From: Anaerolinea sp.
GTDB taxonomy: Bacteria; Chloroflexota; Anaerolineae; Anaerolineales; Anaerolineaceae
DNA: 8,759 nt
Assembly (NCBI GenBank): GCA_013824385.1
Contig: PNNU01000119.1
Location: 1-8,759, forward strand
Direction of reading: 5' to 3'
Part shown: positions 1 to 7,413 of the stretch, piece by piece
Position numbering within the stretch: position 1 is the first letter of the stretch
Layout of the letters: every line of letters starts with the position of its first letter
Made by a program: the position numbers and the translations under genes
The notes under the pieces: model-generated
Seen by the model: only the letters and a program-made list of their open reading frames with translations
Databases searched by the model: none
Told to the model about the DNA's origin: nothing

Positions 1-90
1 GCACTTTTTAATGGCATGATTCTAATTACAGCCAACCTGGTTGTTGATATCCTCTATGGAATCATCGATCCTCGCGTTCGGTTATCTTAA
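1..90 (+). CDS. Peptide ABC transporter permease, DppB/OppB type (C-terminal fragment)
   Basis: Reading frame 1 is open from the first base to a TAA at 88-90 and gives 29 residues. They contain a last hydrophobic helix (GMILITANLVVDILYGII) followed by the ending DPRVRLS. A final transmembrane helix that runs into 'DPR(I/V)R' is the usual C-terminus of inner-membrane permeases of the DppB/OppB family, which pair with a DppC/OppC permease to import di- or oligopeptides. The complete DppC-type gene begins 14 bases after the stop, which supports this reading and implies one operon. The rest of the gene lies before the window. The exact substrate (peptide, nickel, other) cannot be told from this fragment. 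Confidence 0.85.
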   Translation, partial: ALFNGMILITANLVVDILYGIIDPRVRLS

Positions 91-104
91 CAAGGAGAAT
101 ATTG

Positions 105-1142
105 ATGAATAACACGATTCCTGCTGGAGATAACTCATTACTTAAAGAAACTTTATCAGAACGCAAGATTAGTTGGTTGGAACGTTTTCTTGGCCCTGAA
201 AATTTCAGGATTGTTAAGGGATTAGTTAAAACTCCTGCTTCCATTTTTGGGTTCATCCTCATTATTTTCTTTATTTTGATTGCAATATTTGCTCCAGTAA
301 TTGCTCCTCCTGTGGGTAAAGATCCATACAAGATTCCTCGAGATGGTTTTTCTGCTGAACCAAAACCTATGGGTTCCGTTTGGAAGAAAAACGTTCCTGA
401 TGTTCCATTTTGGTATCATGCTTTAACCGGCAAAGATGAATGGGTTCATCTGTTGGGAACCTCTCAAGGTCAGTATGATATTTTTTATGGCATGGTTTGG
501 GGCACCCGAACTGCTTTCAAGACCGGTTTCATCGTCGTAGTCGCAACCTTTTTAATCGGCGTGATTATTGGTTCAGTTTCTTCGTATTACGGCGGTATCG
601 TAGACAATATCTTAATGAGGTTTGTGGATGTGTTTATGACACTCCCCTTCATTCTGGCAGCTATGATTATGGCAGCTGTTTTGACGCCAGTCATCGGAAG
701 GAGTTTGGTCCCTTCCATACTCGCCTTGATAGCCTTTGGTTGGATGGGGTACGCCAGAATCATCCGCGGCGATATTCTGTCAGTCAAGGAACGCGATTAT
801 GTTTTGGCCGCACGTGTGGTTGGTGTAAAAGACAGCCGCATTTTATTCAAACACATTTTACCGAATGCTGTTTTTCCGACCCTGGTTTATGCTTCTTTGG
901 CCATTGGTGATGTTGTGCTCAGTTTCGCGACCCTTTCTTTCCTTGGTATTGGTACTGAAGTTGGGTATGCTGACTGGGGCCAGATTTTGAGTTTCGCCAG
1001 AAACTGGATCACAAGTTTGACGCAATATTGGTATATTGTGGTTTGGCCGGGACTCATTCTTGTTTTGTTCGTCATGGGCTGGAACCTGGTTGGTGATGCT
1101 CTACGTGATGTGCTCGATCCACGTATGCGCGGCAAATCATAA
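105..1142 (+). CDS. Peptide ABC transporter permease, DppC/OppC type
   Basis: Encodes a 345-residue inner-membrane permease, the second channel subunit of a di/oligopeptide importer. ATG 105 is preferred over the adjacent TTG 102 because AAGGAG at 92-97 sits 7 bases before it. A cytoplasmic N-terminus (1-45) leads to TM1 (about 48-68), a long extracytoplasmic loop, and five further helices near 140-162, 173-194, 201-219, 259-281 and 309-331. The coupling 'EAA' loop that docks on the ATPase is visible at about 229-254 (ERDYVLAARVVGVKDSRILF followed by KHILPN). The C-terminus DVLDPRMRGKS is typical of the family. The usual GTDxxGRD motif before TM2 appears as the divergent GTSQGQYD (118-125). 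It follows the DppB fragment and is followed by a strong terminator, so it ends that transcript. The A/T-rich 5' half encodes the hydrophobic segments. Family certain, substrate not. Confidence 0.93.
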   Translation: MNNTIPAGDNSLLKETLSERKISWLERFLGPENFRIVKGLVKTPASIFGFILIIFFILIAIFAPVIAPPVGKDPYKIPRDGFSAEPKPMGSVWKKNVPDVPFWYHALTGKDEWVHLLGTSQGQYDIFYGMVWGTRTAFKTGFIVVVATFLIGVIIGSVSSYYGGIVDNILMRFVDVFMTLPFILAAMIMAAVLTPVIGRSLVPSILALIAFGWMGYARIIRGDILSVKERDYVLAARVVGVKDSRILFKHILPNAVFPTLVYASLAIGDVVLSFATLSFLGIGTEVGYADWGQILSFARNWITSLTQYWYIVVWPGLILVLFVMGWNLVGDALRDVLDPRMRGKS

Positions 1143-1160
1143 AATATCTTACATAAACAT

Positions 1161-1190
1161 CAGACCCCGCAATACGGGGTCTGTCTTTTT
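1161..1190 (+). terminator. Rho-independent terminator after the permease gene
   Basis: A perfect 9-base-pair stem, CAGACCCCG (1161-1169) with CGGGGTCTG (1175-1183), closes a 5-base CAATA loop and is followed at once by TCTTTTT (1184-1190). It lies 18 bases after the permease stop codon. The T tract is only on the + strand side, so it ends rightward transcription of the permease operon. Confidence 0.93.
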
Positions 1191-1205
1191 AATCCCACAA
1201 TGCTT

Positions 1206-1211
1206 TATAAT
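1206..1211 (+). promoter_or_regulatory. Candidate -10 box for the substrate-binding protein gene
   Basis: An exact TATAAT lies 32 bases before the ATG and just after the permease terminator, which gives a predicted leader of about 25 bases. The position where a -35 box would lie (about 1183-1188) falls in the end of the terminator stem and its T tract and does not match the consensus. The box fits a separately started gene, but the promoter is judged on the -10 element alone. Confidence 0.45.
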
Positions 1212-1243
1212 CTGTTTAAGGGATACTTTTCAGGAGAAGTCAG

Positions 1244-3217
1244 ATGGATTATCGTTATCAAAAATTACTTGCCAAAATTAGCTTGATCGCCATTGTGGCA
1301 AGTCTGGCGCTTTCATCATGTGCGGGAAAAAACACTTCGGCCACTCCGACTACAGCGACTCCTGAACCAACAGTTGCACCTACCCCAACCTCCAAAGCTG
1401 CATCAAAATTGACCATATGCCTGGGAGAAGAACCCAAGACTCTGTATCTATATGCCGGTTCAAGTCAGGCTATGTGGAGTGTGCTTGAAGCTATTTACGA
1501 CGGTCCGATTGACATTCAAAATAACATACCTGTCCCCGTAATCTTGGATGAATTACCCTCTATTGAAAATGGCGGGGTCAAACTGCAAGCAGCAGCCGTC
1601 AGCCAGGGAGACAAGGTGACCAACACCGAAGGGGAAGTGGTGTCATTGCAAAAAGGCGTCAAAGTATTCCCTGAAGGCTGCACCATGGAGTCTTGCGCGT
1701 TGGAATGGGATGGTTCATCGCCATTAAATTTGGTTCAAATGACCGCTGAATTCAATCTGCTGCCTGATTTAAAGTGGTCAGATGGTAACGTACTCACCGC
1801 AGACGATTCTGTTTATTCCTATCAACTCAGTGCCGACCCGGCCACCAAGGTTATAAAAACAAATATTAATCGCACGGCCGCATACGAAGCAGTCAACGCC
1901 CAAACTATTCAATGGACGGGTGTTCCAGGCTATCTTACGACCAGACCTTCCAGCTTTTTCTGGCTCCCCCAGCCAAAACATCTCCTTGAAACCTTCTCGG
2001 CGTCAGACTTAAATTCCGCCGAAATCACCAACAAGATTCCCATGGGTTGGGGTGCTTATCAGATTGCAGAGTGGATTCCGGGCAGCGAAATTCGCCTGGT
2101 CAAGAACCCAAACTACTTCAAAGCTTCAGAAGGCTTGCCCAAATTTGACGAACTGGTCTATCGCTTCTTACCAACCGTGCCTGATGCTGACCTTTCTCCC
2201 CTGGTTAACGGTGAGTGCGATGTTATGGATACATCAACGGGTCTTGAAGACCAAATCCAAACGATAAGAGAACTTGAACTTGCAGGTAAATTAACCTCCT
2301 ATTTTGGCCAGGGTCCCGCCTGGGAAGCCATCAATTTTGGCATCAAACCGGCCTCATATGATGCCGTTTATAATCCTTACGAAGACCGCTTCGATTTCTT
2401 CAGCGACCTGCGTACGCGTCAGGCATTTGCCTCTTGTATTAATCGACCTGCGATTATTAGCGACGTGCTCTTCAGTCAGTCTCAAATTCCACCAACGTAT
2501 TTGCCACTCACCAATCCGTTGGCTGTTCAAGGGCTGCCGGTATTTGGATTTGATTCTGAAAAAGGCAAAGCGCTGCTGGAAGAAGTGGGTTGGAAAGATC
2601 AAGACGGTGATCCTAATACTCCCCGAACGGCTTCAGCTGTGCCCAATGTGTTTAACGACACGCCATTCAGTGTGATCTATAATGTCGTGGATACTGAACA
2701 AAATCGTCAGATCGCGGCAATAATAATTTCATCCATGAAGGACTGCGGTGTGGAAGTAACCGCTCAGTTTCTCGCACCTTCTGAATTACTTGCGGCTGGG
2801 CCGGAGGGGCCGTTGTTTGGCAGAAATTTTGATCTTGCACAGCTGGGCTGGTCTTCAGGGAACATGCCCTCCTGTTTCTTGTACGTTTCATCTGAAATTC
2901 CTTCCGAACAGAACTCCTGGTTGGGAACAAAATATGGCGGCATCAACCTGACGGGTTATTCCAACACTGAATACGATAAAGCTTGTAGTGCCATGTTGAA
3001 TTCCGGTCTGGATATGGATACTTTTAATCAAAAAAATCAAATCACCCAGCAAATGCTGGCAAATGATCTTCCGATGCTGCCCTTGTTTTATCAGATCAAA
3101 GCCATGGTATCGCGGGTTGATCTTTGTGGCCTCACACCTTCACTGGATACCAGTTCTCGCAGTGCTTTGAACGGTATCGAGGCTCTTGAGATTACAAAGT
3201 CTTGTGCAGCAAAATAG
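1244..3217 (+). CDS. Peptide ABC transporter substrate-binding lipoprotein (SBP family 5)
   Basis: A 657-residue extracytoplasmic solute receptor that would deliver peptides to the neighbouring permeases. The signal peptide has a charged start (DYRYQKLLAK), a hydrophobic core and a lipobox LSSC, so Cys26 is the expected lipidated residue. A Thr/Pro-rich linker (about 32-50) tethers the domain. The SBP_bac_5 fold begins at about 55 (SKLTICLGEEPKTLYLY) and shows the family's 'KWSDG...LTADDSVYS' stretch and the 'LRTRQAFASCINR' helix. It is longer than the usual 500-600 residues, mainly because of an insertion at about 100-165 that contains a Cys pair (EGCTMESC). AGGAG at 1232-1236, 7 bases before ATG 1244, fixes the start. 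A terminator separates it from the permeases and it has its own -10 box, so the receptor can be made in excess of the channel. The bound ligand cannot be inferred. Confidence 0.92.
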   Translation: MDYRYQKLLAKISLIAIVASLALSSCAGKNTSATPTTATPEPTVAPTPTSKAASKLTICLGEEPKTLYLYAGSSQAMWSVLEAIYDGPIDIQNNIPVPVILDELPSIENGGVKLQAAAVSQGDKVTNTEGEVVSLQKGVKVFPEGCTMESCALEWDGSSPLNLVQMTAEFNLLPDLKWSDGNVLTADDSVYSYQLSADPATKVIKTNINRTAAYEAVNAQTIQWTGVPGYLTTRPSSFFWLPQPKHLLETFSASDLNSAEITNKIPMGWGAYQIAEWIPGSEIRLVKNPNYFKASEGLPKFDELVYRFLPTVPDADLSPLVNGECDVMDTSTGLEDQIQTIRELELAGKLTSYFGQGPAWEAINFGIKPASYDAVYNPYEDRFDFFSDLRTRQAFASCINRPAIISDVLFSQSQIPPTYLPLTNPLAVQGLPVFGFDSEKGKALLEEVGWKDQDGDPNTPRTASAVPNVFNDTPFSVIYNVVDTEQNRQIAAIIISSMKDCGVEVTAQFLAPSELLAAGPEGPLFGRNFDLAQLGWSSGNMPSCFLYVSSEIPSEQNSWLGTKYGGINLTGYSNTEYDKACSAMLNSGLDMDTFNQKNQITQQMLANDLPMLPLFYQIKAMVSRVDLCGLTPSLDTSSRSALNGIEALEITKSCAAK

Positions 3218-3250
3218 GTTTTACTGGACCTTCTTAATATAAAAGAGAGT

Positions 3251-3279
3251 TTGGCTTAACAACTATTTTGTGTTAAAAT
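3251..3279 (+). promoter_or_regulatory. Promoter of the tRNA-Gln gene
   Basis: TTGGCT (3251-3256, 4 of 6 consensus) and TAAAAT (3274-3279, 5 of 6) are separated by exactly 17 bases, and TGT just before the -10 makes an extended -10 (TGnTAAAAT). Transcription would start near 3286, about 20 bases before the mature tRNA. This is the best-formed promoter in the window. Confidence 0.65.
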
Positions 3280-3305
3280 CATGACCACGATTAAGGAGTT
3301 CCCCT

Positions 3306-3376
3306 TGGGGCATGGTGCAATGGCAGCACACCAGACTTTGGATCTGATTATCTTGGTTCGAATCCAGGTGCCCCAG
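3306..3376 (+). tRNA. tRNA-Gln (anticodon TTG)
   Basis: A 71-base cloverleaf can be drawn by hand. The acceptor stem TGGGGCA/TGCCCCA (3306-3312, 3369-3375) is perfect and carries discriminator G at 3376. The D stem is GTGC/GCAC with loop AATGGCA. The anticodon arm is CCAGA-CTTTGGA-TCTGA (3331-3347), with TTG at 3338-3340 after T33. The variable loop is TTAT. The T arm is CTTGG-TTCGAAT-CCAGG (3352-3368). The weak U1:A72 end pair and the G-rich acceptor stem are the usual marks of bacterial tRNA-Gln. The first anticodon-stem pair is C27 with A43, a mismatch. The bases after the discriminator are CCT, so the terminal CCA is not encoded and must be added by the nucleotidyltransferase. It would read CAA and, by wobble, CAG codons. 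Confidence 0.95.
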
Positions 3377-3400
3377 CCTGAAACAGTTTTGTATTATAAA

Positions 3401-3514
3401 ATAATGAGAGAGGTCGCTGCTTATTAGTTACGACCCGGAAGGCGAGCCAGCAATGTTTCATCCATGCTGTTGCTCGTTTTTTTATCTGCTGGCGGCTCTC
3501 GATAGGAGTGAGAC
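3401..3514 (+). promoter_or_regulatory. Possible leader region of the glmU operon
   Basis: This stretch lies between the tRNA and glmU. A weak promoter can be proposed just upstream: CTGAAA (3378-3383) and AATAAT (3400-3405) with a 16-base spacer. Within it are a small hairpin GGTCG/CGACC (3412-3416 with 3431-3435, 14-base loop), the terminator at 3443-3483, and TGCTGGC (3487-3493), which is perfectly complementary to GCCAGCA (3446-3452) inside the terminator's 5' arm. The ribosome binding site AGGAG (3504-3508) follows. It may be an attenuating leader, or only tRNA 3' processing sequence plus a terminator. I recognise no known riboswitch or T-box motif. Confidence 0.3.
3443..3483 (+). terminator. 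Rho-independent terminator between tRNA-Gln and glmU
   Basis: The stem CGAGC-CAGCA (3443-3452) pairs with TGCTG-TT-GCTCG (3465-3476): ten pairs with a two-base bulge and a 12-base loop, followed by seven T (3477-3483). It most simply ends the tRNA-Gln transcript. Because it stands only 31 bases before the glmU ATG, it could also act as an attenuator of the downstream operon. Confidence 0.8.
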
Positions 3515-4855
3515 ATGAAACTTAATACCATCATCCTGGCGGCAGGGCAAGGCACACGCATGATATCTGACCTGCCCAAAGTCCTTCATCCAGTCAACAA
3601 TAAACCTCTTATCCTCTATTCCATTCAGGCGGCCAAAGACGTCGGTTCAGATCAGCCGGTAATCATTATAGGAAACGGCGCCGAAGCAGTGAAAAAGACT
3701 GTGGGTGATGGTGCACGTTTTGTGTTACAGGCTGAACGTCAGGGCACTGCTCATGCGGTAATGGTGGCTGAATCTGAACTTAAAGGTCAAGGCGATCTTG
3801 TTCTGGTGATTGCAGGGGATATGCCCCTATTAACCGCTGCAACACTCACGCAATTGGTTCAATGCCAGAGTTCGAACCAGGGTCCGTTGACCATGGTGAC
3901 TGTTCACTCAAACAATCCCCGTGGATTTGGGCGCATCTTGCGCGGCATGGACGGAGAGATTAGGGCGATTGTAGAAGAAGCCCAGGCTAGCCCCGATCAA
4001 CTCAAGATTGATGAATTGAATGTTGGCGCATACTGTTTTTCCTCTGGTTGGCTGTGGAATGCTTTGAAAAAAGTGAAACTATCTCCCAAGGGTGAATATT
4101 ATCTCACTGACCTGATCGGCATCGCCGTAGATGAAGGCAGTAAGGTAGATTCGATCCAACTGGATGATGAAGAAGAAGCTTTGGGGGTGAACAACCGCAT
4201 CCATTTGGCAGAAGCCGAGCGCATCATCCGCAGACGGGTAAACGAGACCTTTATGTCGGCAGGTGTGAGTATGATTGATCCCAATCTGGTTTATATTGAA
4301 GAGGGAGTCACCATCGGCAAAGACACCATCCTTCACCCAGGTACTCGCTTGAGCCGCGGCACCAGCATTGGTGAAGACTGCATAATTGGCCCGAATACAA
4401 TCATTGATGCTTCCACCATCGGCAATCACTGCCATTTATTGGCCTCGGTGATTGAAGGGGCTGTTGTGGGAGACAATGTGGGTATGGGGCCCTTCTGCCA
4501 TCTGCGCAAGGGCGCGCACCTGGGCGATGGCGTACACATGGGCAATTTTGGCGAGGTAAAAGATTCCACCCTGGCGGCTGGCGTGAAAATGGGACATTTC
4601 TCATACATCGGCAACGCCACCATTGGTGAGAACGTGAATATCGGAGCAGGTACCATCACCTGCAATTTTGATGGTGAACACAAACATCCCACCGTGATTG
4701 GTGCGGATGCTTTCATCGGCAGTGATACCATGTTGGTTGCACCGTTGAATATCGGCAAGGGTGCCAAAACTGGCGCCGGTTCAGTAGTAACCCACGATGT
4801 GGCAGATGGAGAAGTAGTGGCGGGCGTTCCTGCCAGAAAAATGAAGGATAAATAA
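3515..4855 (+). CDS. glmU: Bifunctional GlcNAc-1-P uridyltransferase / glucosamine-1-P acetyltransferase
   Basis: Makes UDP-N-acetylglucosamine, the precursor of peptidoglycan and other surface polymers. The C-terminal half acetylates glucosamine-1-phosphate with acetyl-CoA and the N-terminal half then adds UMP from UTP. At 446 residues it is close to the usual length. The pyrophosphorylase domain (about 1-228) shows the nucleotide loop LAAGQGTRM (8-16), QGTAHAV (76-82), the metal ligand motif GDM (101-103) and NN at 226-227. From about 250 there are left-handed beta-helix hexapeptide repeats. The acetyltransferase residues corresponding to E. coli Arg333, Lys351, His363, Tyr366, Asn377 and Lys392 appear here as R331, K349, H361, Y364, N375 and K390. 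Both activities should therefore be intact. AGGAG at 3504-3508 is 6 bases before the ATG. It is the first gene of a four-gene run ending with recO. Confidence 0.97.
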   Translation: MKLNTIILAAGQGTRMISDLPKVLHPVNNKPLILYSIQAAKDVGSDQPVIIIGNGAEAVKKTVGDGARFVLQAERQGTAHAVMVAESELKGQGDLVLVIAGDMPLLTAATLTQLVQCQSSNQGPLTMVTVHSNNPRGFGRILRGMDGEIRAIVEEAQASPDQLKIDELNVGAYCFSSGWLWNALKKVKLSPKGEYYLTDLIGIAVDEGSKVDSIQLDDEEEALGVNNRIHLAEAERIIRRRVNETFMSAGVSMIDPNLVYIEEGVTIGKDTILHPGTRLSRGTSIGEDCIIGPNTIIDASTIGNHCHLLASVIEGAVVGDNVGMGPFCHLRKGAHLGDGVHMGNFGEVKDSTLAAGVKMGHFSYIGNATIGENVNIGAGTITCNFDGEHKHPTVIGADAFIGSDTMLVAPLNIGKGAKTGAGSVVTHDVADGEVVAGVPARKMKDK

Positions 4856-4856
4856 C

Positions 4857-6110
4857 ATGCTTTTAGCCTGGATATTGGGCGCCATATTTCTGATACTTGA
4901 TCTGTTCTTTTCATTCTTAAGAGCAGCTCTGGTAAATGTAAGGGTGCCCCAATTGCTCGAACTTGGCAGTGAAGACCCCCAACAATTGGAAGAAACCATT
5001 ACTTTTTTAGAAAAACCCCGGCTGCGCGTTACCCTGCGTTTATTGGTGGCGTTAACCCATATCCTGTTGGCGGCATGTACCTGGGCGATCTGCACTTATG
5101 AACTGGCAAATCTATCATTAGGCGCTATGATTGGCATTCTGGCAGCATTACTGCTGGTTATTATGATGCTGGAATTTGCATTTGAAAGATTTCCTCTCAA
5201 AGATCCCGAAACCTGGGCTCTGCGCTTGACCTCTTTAGGTCGTTTTATTGATGTTGTGTTCAGTCCCATTACGAAAACCTTGATCTGGCTGCAGGGCACC
5301 AATCACAAGACCCAACGCTCACTCGGTTCGGTAACAGAGGATGAGCTGAAGACCTGGGTCGAAATGGGAGAGGCTGAAGGGGATCTTGAACCTGACGAGC
5401 GCAAGATGATCTATTCGATCTTCCAGTTTGGCGAAACTCTTTGCCGTGAGATCATGGTTCCGCGTATGGAAGTGCTAGCCCTGGAAGTAAAAACGCCGTT
5501 GAACCAGGCTATCAATGCCTTGATCGATTCAGGCCATTCACGTGTACCGGTTTATGATGATGAGATCGACAACGTTGTGGGTGTGCTTTATGCCAAAGAC
5601 TTGCTGAAGATTCATGGCAATACCAGCGAAAAAGTTTCCATCAAAAAATTCCTGCGTAAAGCTTATTTTGTACCCGAATCCAAGAAAGTGGATGAGCTTT
5701 TGGCTGAAATGCAAGCCAACGGTGTTCACATCGCGGTCGTGGTGGATGAATACGGCGGCATGGCCGGTTTGGTAACGCTCGAAGATATCGTCGAAGAAAT
5801 CGTTGGCGAGATTCGTGATGAATACGATCAAAGCGAAGAATTACTTGTGCAAAAAATAAACGAGGAAGAAGTGCTCTTTAGAGGGCGTGTATCATTGGAC
5901 GATTTCAATGATGCCATTGGCACCCACCTCGACCCGGATATGACCGATACCCTGGGAGGATTCTTCTACAGTGAGTTAGGTCGGGTACCTGCTGAAGGTG
6001 ATCGGCTTGAAGTTGAAGGTTGGATATTAACTGTGGAAGAAGTACGCGGCCGGCGAGTGGGCAGGGTTCGCGCCCTAAGGCAACAAATCAACGAATTGGA
6101 GAATACTTAA
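4857..6110 (+). CDS. CorC/HlyC-family membrane protein with CBS pair
   Basis: A 417-residue protein of the CNNM/CorC ('hemolysin C-like') family, members of which are linked to magnesium or cobalt efflux. Three hydrophobic helices (about 2-26, 58-81, 87-108) form a shortened DUF21 region. Two CBS domains follow at about 197-255 (IMVPRMEV, HSRVPVYDDE) and 264-322 (HIAVVVDEYGGMAGLVTLED), the usual adenine-nucleotide-binding sensor pair. The C-terminal CorC_HlyC domain spans about 333-410 (RGRVSLDDFNDAIG, DTLGGFF). The CBS and C-terminal parts are textbook, but the membrane part is divergent: the FFSxxExA motif reads FFSFLRAA (17-24), with Arg where Glu is usual. The ATG lies one base after the glmU stop, with AAGGA 8 bases upstream, so translation is coupled. 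Transport activity is therefore less certain than family membership. Confidence 0.9.
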   Translation: MLLAWILGAIFLILDLFFSFLRAALVNVRVPQLLELGSEDPQQLEETITFLEKPRLRVTLRLLVALTHILLAACTWAICTYELANLSLGAMIGILAALLLVIMMLEFAFERFPLKDPETWALRLTSLGRFIDVVFSPITKTLIWLQGTNHKTQRSLGSVTEDELKTWVEMGEAEGDLEPDERKMIYSIFQFGETLCREIMVPRMEVLALEVKTPLNQAINALIDSGHSRVPVYDDEIDNVVGVLYAKDLLKIHGNTSEKVSIKKFLRKAYFVPESKKVDELLAEMQANGVHIAVVVDEYGGMAGLVTLEDIVEEIVGEIRDEYDQSEELLVQKINEEEVLFRGRVSLDDFNDAIGTHLDPDMTDTLGGFFYSELGRVPAEGDRLEVEGWILTVEEVRGRRVGRVRALRQQINELENT

Positions 6111-6515
6111 ATGCAACTTTCCCCTGAACTTCAAAAACAATTAATTGAAACGGCTATTCAAGTCCGACAATGGTCTTATGCCCCATATTCCAAGTATCGG
6201 GTGGGGGCGTCTTTACTAACCTCCTCTGGCAAGATTTATGATGGCGTCAACATTGAGAACGCGGCTTTTCCAACTGGCATTTGCGCAGAGCGGGTCGCCA
6301 TTTTCAAGGCTGTTTCTGAGGGCGAACGTGATTTTGTGGCTCTGGTATGCGCCACCGAGAACGGGGGTACCCCGTGCGGTTCATGCCGGCAGGTGATGGC
6401 TGAGTTCAGCCTTACCATGCGCGTATTAATTGTGGATGCTACCGGAAAGATCCATCTGGAGACCACAGTGGATGGGCTGCTGCCGGGAGCGTTTACGCCT
6501 AAAGACCTTATCTGA
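6111..6515 (+). CDS. cdd: Cytidine deaminase
   Basis: A 134-residue zinc enzyme of the small homotetrameric class that deaminates cytidine and deoxycytidine to uridine and deoxyuridine in pyrimidine salvage. The signature is complete: SYAPYSKYRVGA (22-33), the substrate-binding NIEN (48-51), CAE (58-60) with Cys58 as zinc ligand and Glu60 as proton shuttle, and PCGSC (88-92) supplying the other two zinc cysteines. Length matches the family. The ATG directly abuts the stop of the CorC-like gene, with GGAG at 6098-6101 inside that gene's end. recO starts 7 bases after its stop. Both point to one polycistronic message. Placement beside recO is common in bacteria and does not imply a repair function. 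Confidence 0.96.
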   Translation: MQLSPELQKQLIETAIQVRQWSYAPYSKYRVGASLLTSSGKIYDGVNIENAAFPTGICAERVAIFKAVSEGERDFVALVCATENGGTPCGSCRQVMAEFSLTMRVLIVDATGKIHLETTVDGLLPGAFTPKDLI

Positions 6516-6522
6516 GGATTGT

Positions 6523-7278
6523 GTGCCCAAAGCGGAAAGATCTCTGCGGGTTGAGGCCATTGTGCTCCACCATACCAACTGGGGTGAAGCTGACCGTCTG
6601 CTGACCATATTCACCAAGTCTCACGGAAAGCTGCGCGCGATTGCCAAGAGCGTGCGCAAGATGCAATCCCGAAAAGCCGGACACCTCGAACCTTTTTCAC
6701 ATTGCACCTTAATGCTGGCCAGAGCCCACGAGTTGTGGATCGTAACCGACGCCGAGACCATTGACGCTTTTTCTGCGCTGCGAGAAGACTTGCAGTTAAT
6801 GACACGTGCCGCTTATGTGATTGAACTTTTAGACCGCTTCACCTTCGAAGAAGGCCAGAACTGGCAGCTTTACCAACTGGTGGTAGATACATTAAAACGT
6901 TTATCTGAGAACCAGGATACTTTTGTGCCACTGCGCTATTATGAGATGCGCTTGCTTGATCTGTTGGGGTTCCGTCCGATGTTATTTGAATGCGCAAAAT
7001 GCCGCAAAGAGATCCAGGCAGAGGATCAATTCTTTTCAGCTGAACAAGGCGGTGTTTTATGTCCGAGCTGTGGGGCAAGAAGTGATAATTCCCGTTTGAT
7101 CTCCATGGATGCGCTGCGTTTCATGCGCCATTTTCAACGCAGTGACTATAAAACCTCATTGAAAGCCGACCCCACGCCGAAAACCAGGGTTGAACTTGAA
7201 GCGCTGATGAATCACTATTTGACCTATTTGCTCGAAAGAAAGTTAAACACCCCCGAATTTTTTAAACAAATCCAATAA
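6523..7278 (+). CDS. recO: DNA repair protein RecO
   Basis: RecO works in the RecFOR pathway: with RecR it loads RecA on SSB-coated single-stranded DNA and it can anneal strands. The 251-residue product begins with the family's OB-fold strand (LRVEAIVLHHTNWGEADRLL, about 8-27) and the following TIFTKSHGKLRAIAKSVRK. A helical region comes next (YVIELLDRFTFEEGQ). The zinc finger has C157-x2-C160 and C180-x2-C183. The stretch RYYEMRLLDLLGFRP (138-152) is the usual helix before the finger. The reading frame is open back into cdd, but the start is placed at GTG 6523. It lies just after the cdd stop, GAGGA at 6514-6518 precedes it at 4 bases, and this gives a normal N-terminus. No terminator-like hairpin was seen after the TAA. 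An ATG in the same frame at 6430 is rejected because it lies inside cdd. Confidence 0.94.
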   Translation: MPKAERSLRVEAIVLHHTNWGEADRLLTIFTKSHGKLRAIAKSVRKMQSRKAGHLEPFSHCTLMLARAHELWIVTDAETIDAFSALREDLQLMTRAAYVIELLDRFTFEEGQNWQLYQLVVDTLKRLSENQDTFVPLRYYEMRLLDLLGFRPMLFECAKCRKEIQAEDQFFSAEQGGVLCPSCGARSDNSRLISMDALRFMRHFQRSDYKTSLKADPTPKTRVELEALMNHYLTYLLERKLNTPEFFKQIQ

Positions 7279-7370
7279 CTTTTTTGCTACTTTATTAGTC
7301 TCTTATCCCATATTTATAGAAAAAGACCAAAAATACCAAATTTCCAACTTTTTTACCAAGCTTCTAGTTG

Positions 7371-7376
7371 TATAAT
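7371..7376 (+). promoter_or_regulatory. Candidate -10 box for the DUF2188 gene
   Basis: An exact TATAAT follows an A/T-rich stretch after recO. No good -35 box lies 16-18 bases upstream. A transcript starting near 7383 would begin after the ATG at 7381 and about 30 bases before ATG 7414, which favours the latter as the true start. The 7279-7370 stretch holds nothing else that I recognise. Confidence 0.4.
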
Positions 7377-7413
7377 TGAGATGGATATAATTGATATAAA
7401 AAAGGAATTGAAG

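Noticed and set aside
4426..4914. Reverse-strand open frame of 162 codons opposite the end of glmU
   Set aside because: It is a mirror of the hexapeptide-repeat region of glmU. The product is low-complexity Pro/Ala/Thr-rich and matches no family I recognise.
6430..6522. Longer N-terminus for recO starting at ATG 6430 inside cdd
   Set aside because: It would overlap cdd by 86 bases and add 31 residues not expected in RecO. GTG 6523 has a ribosome site and fits the family.
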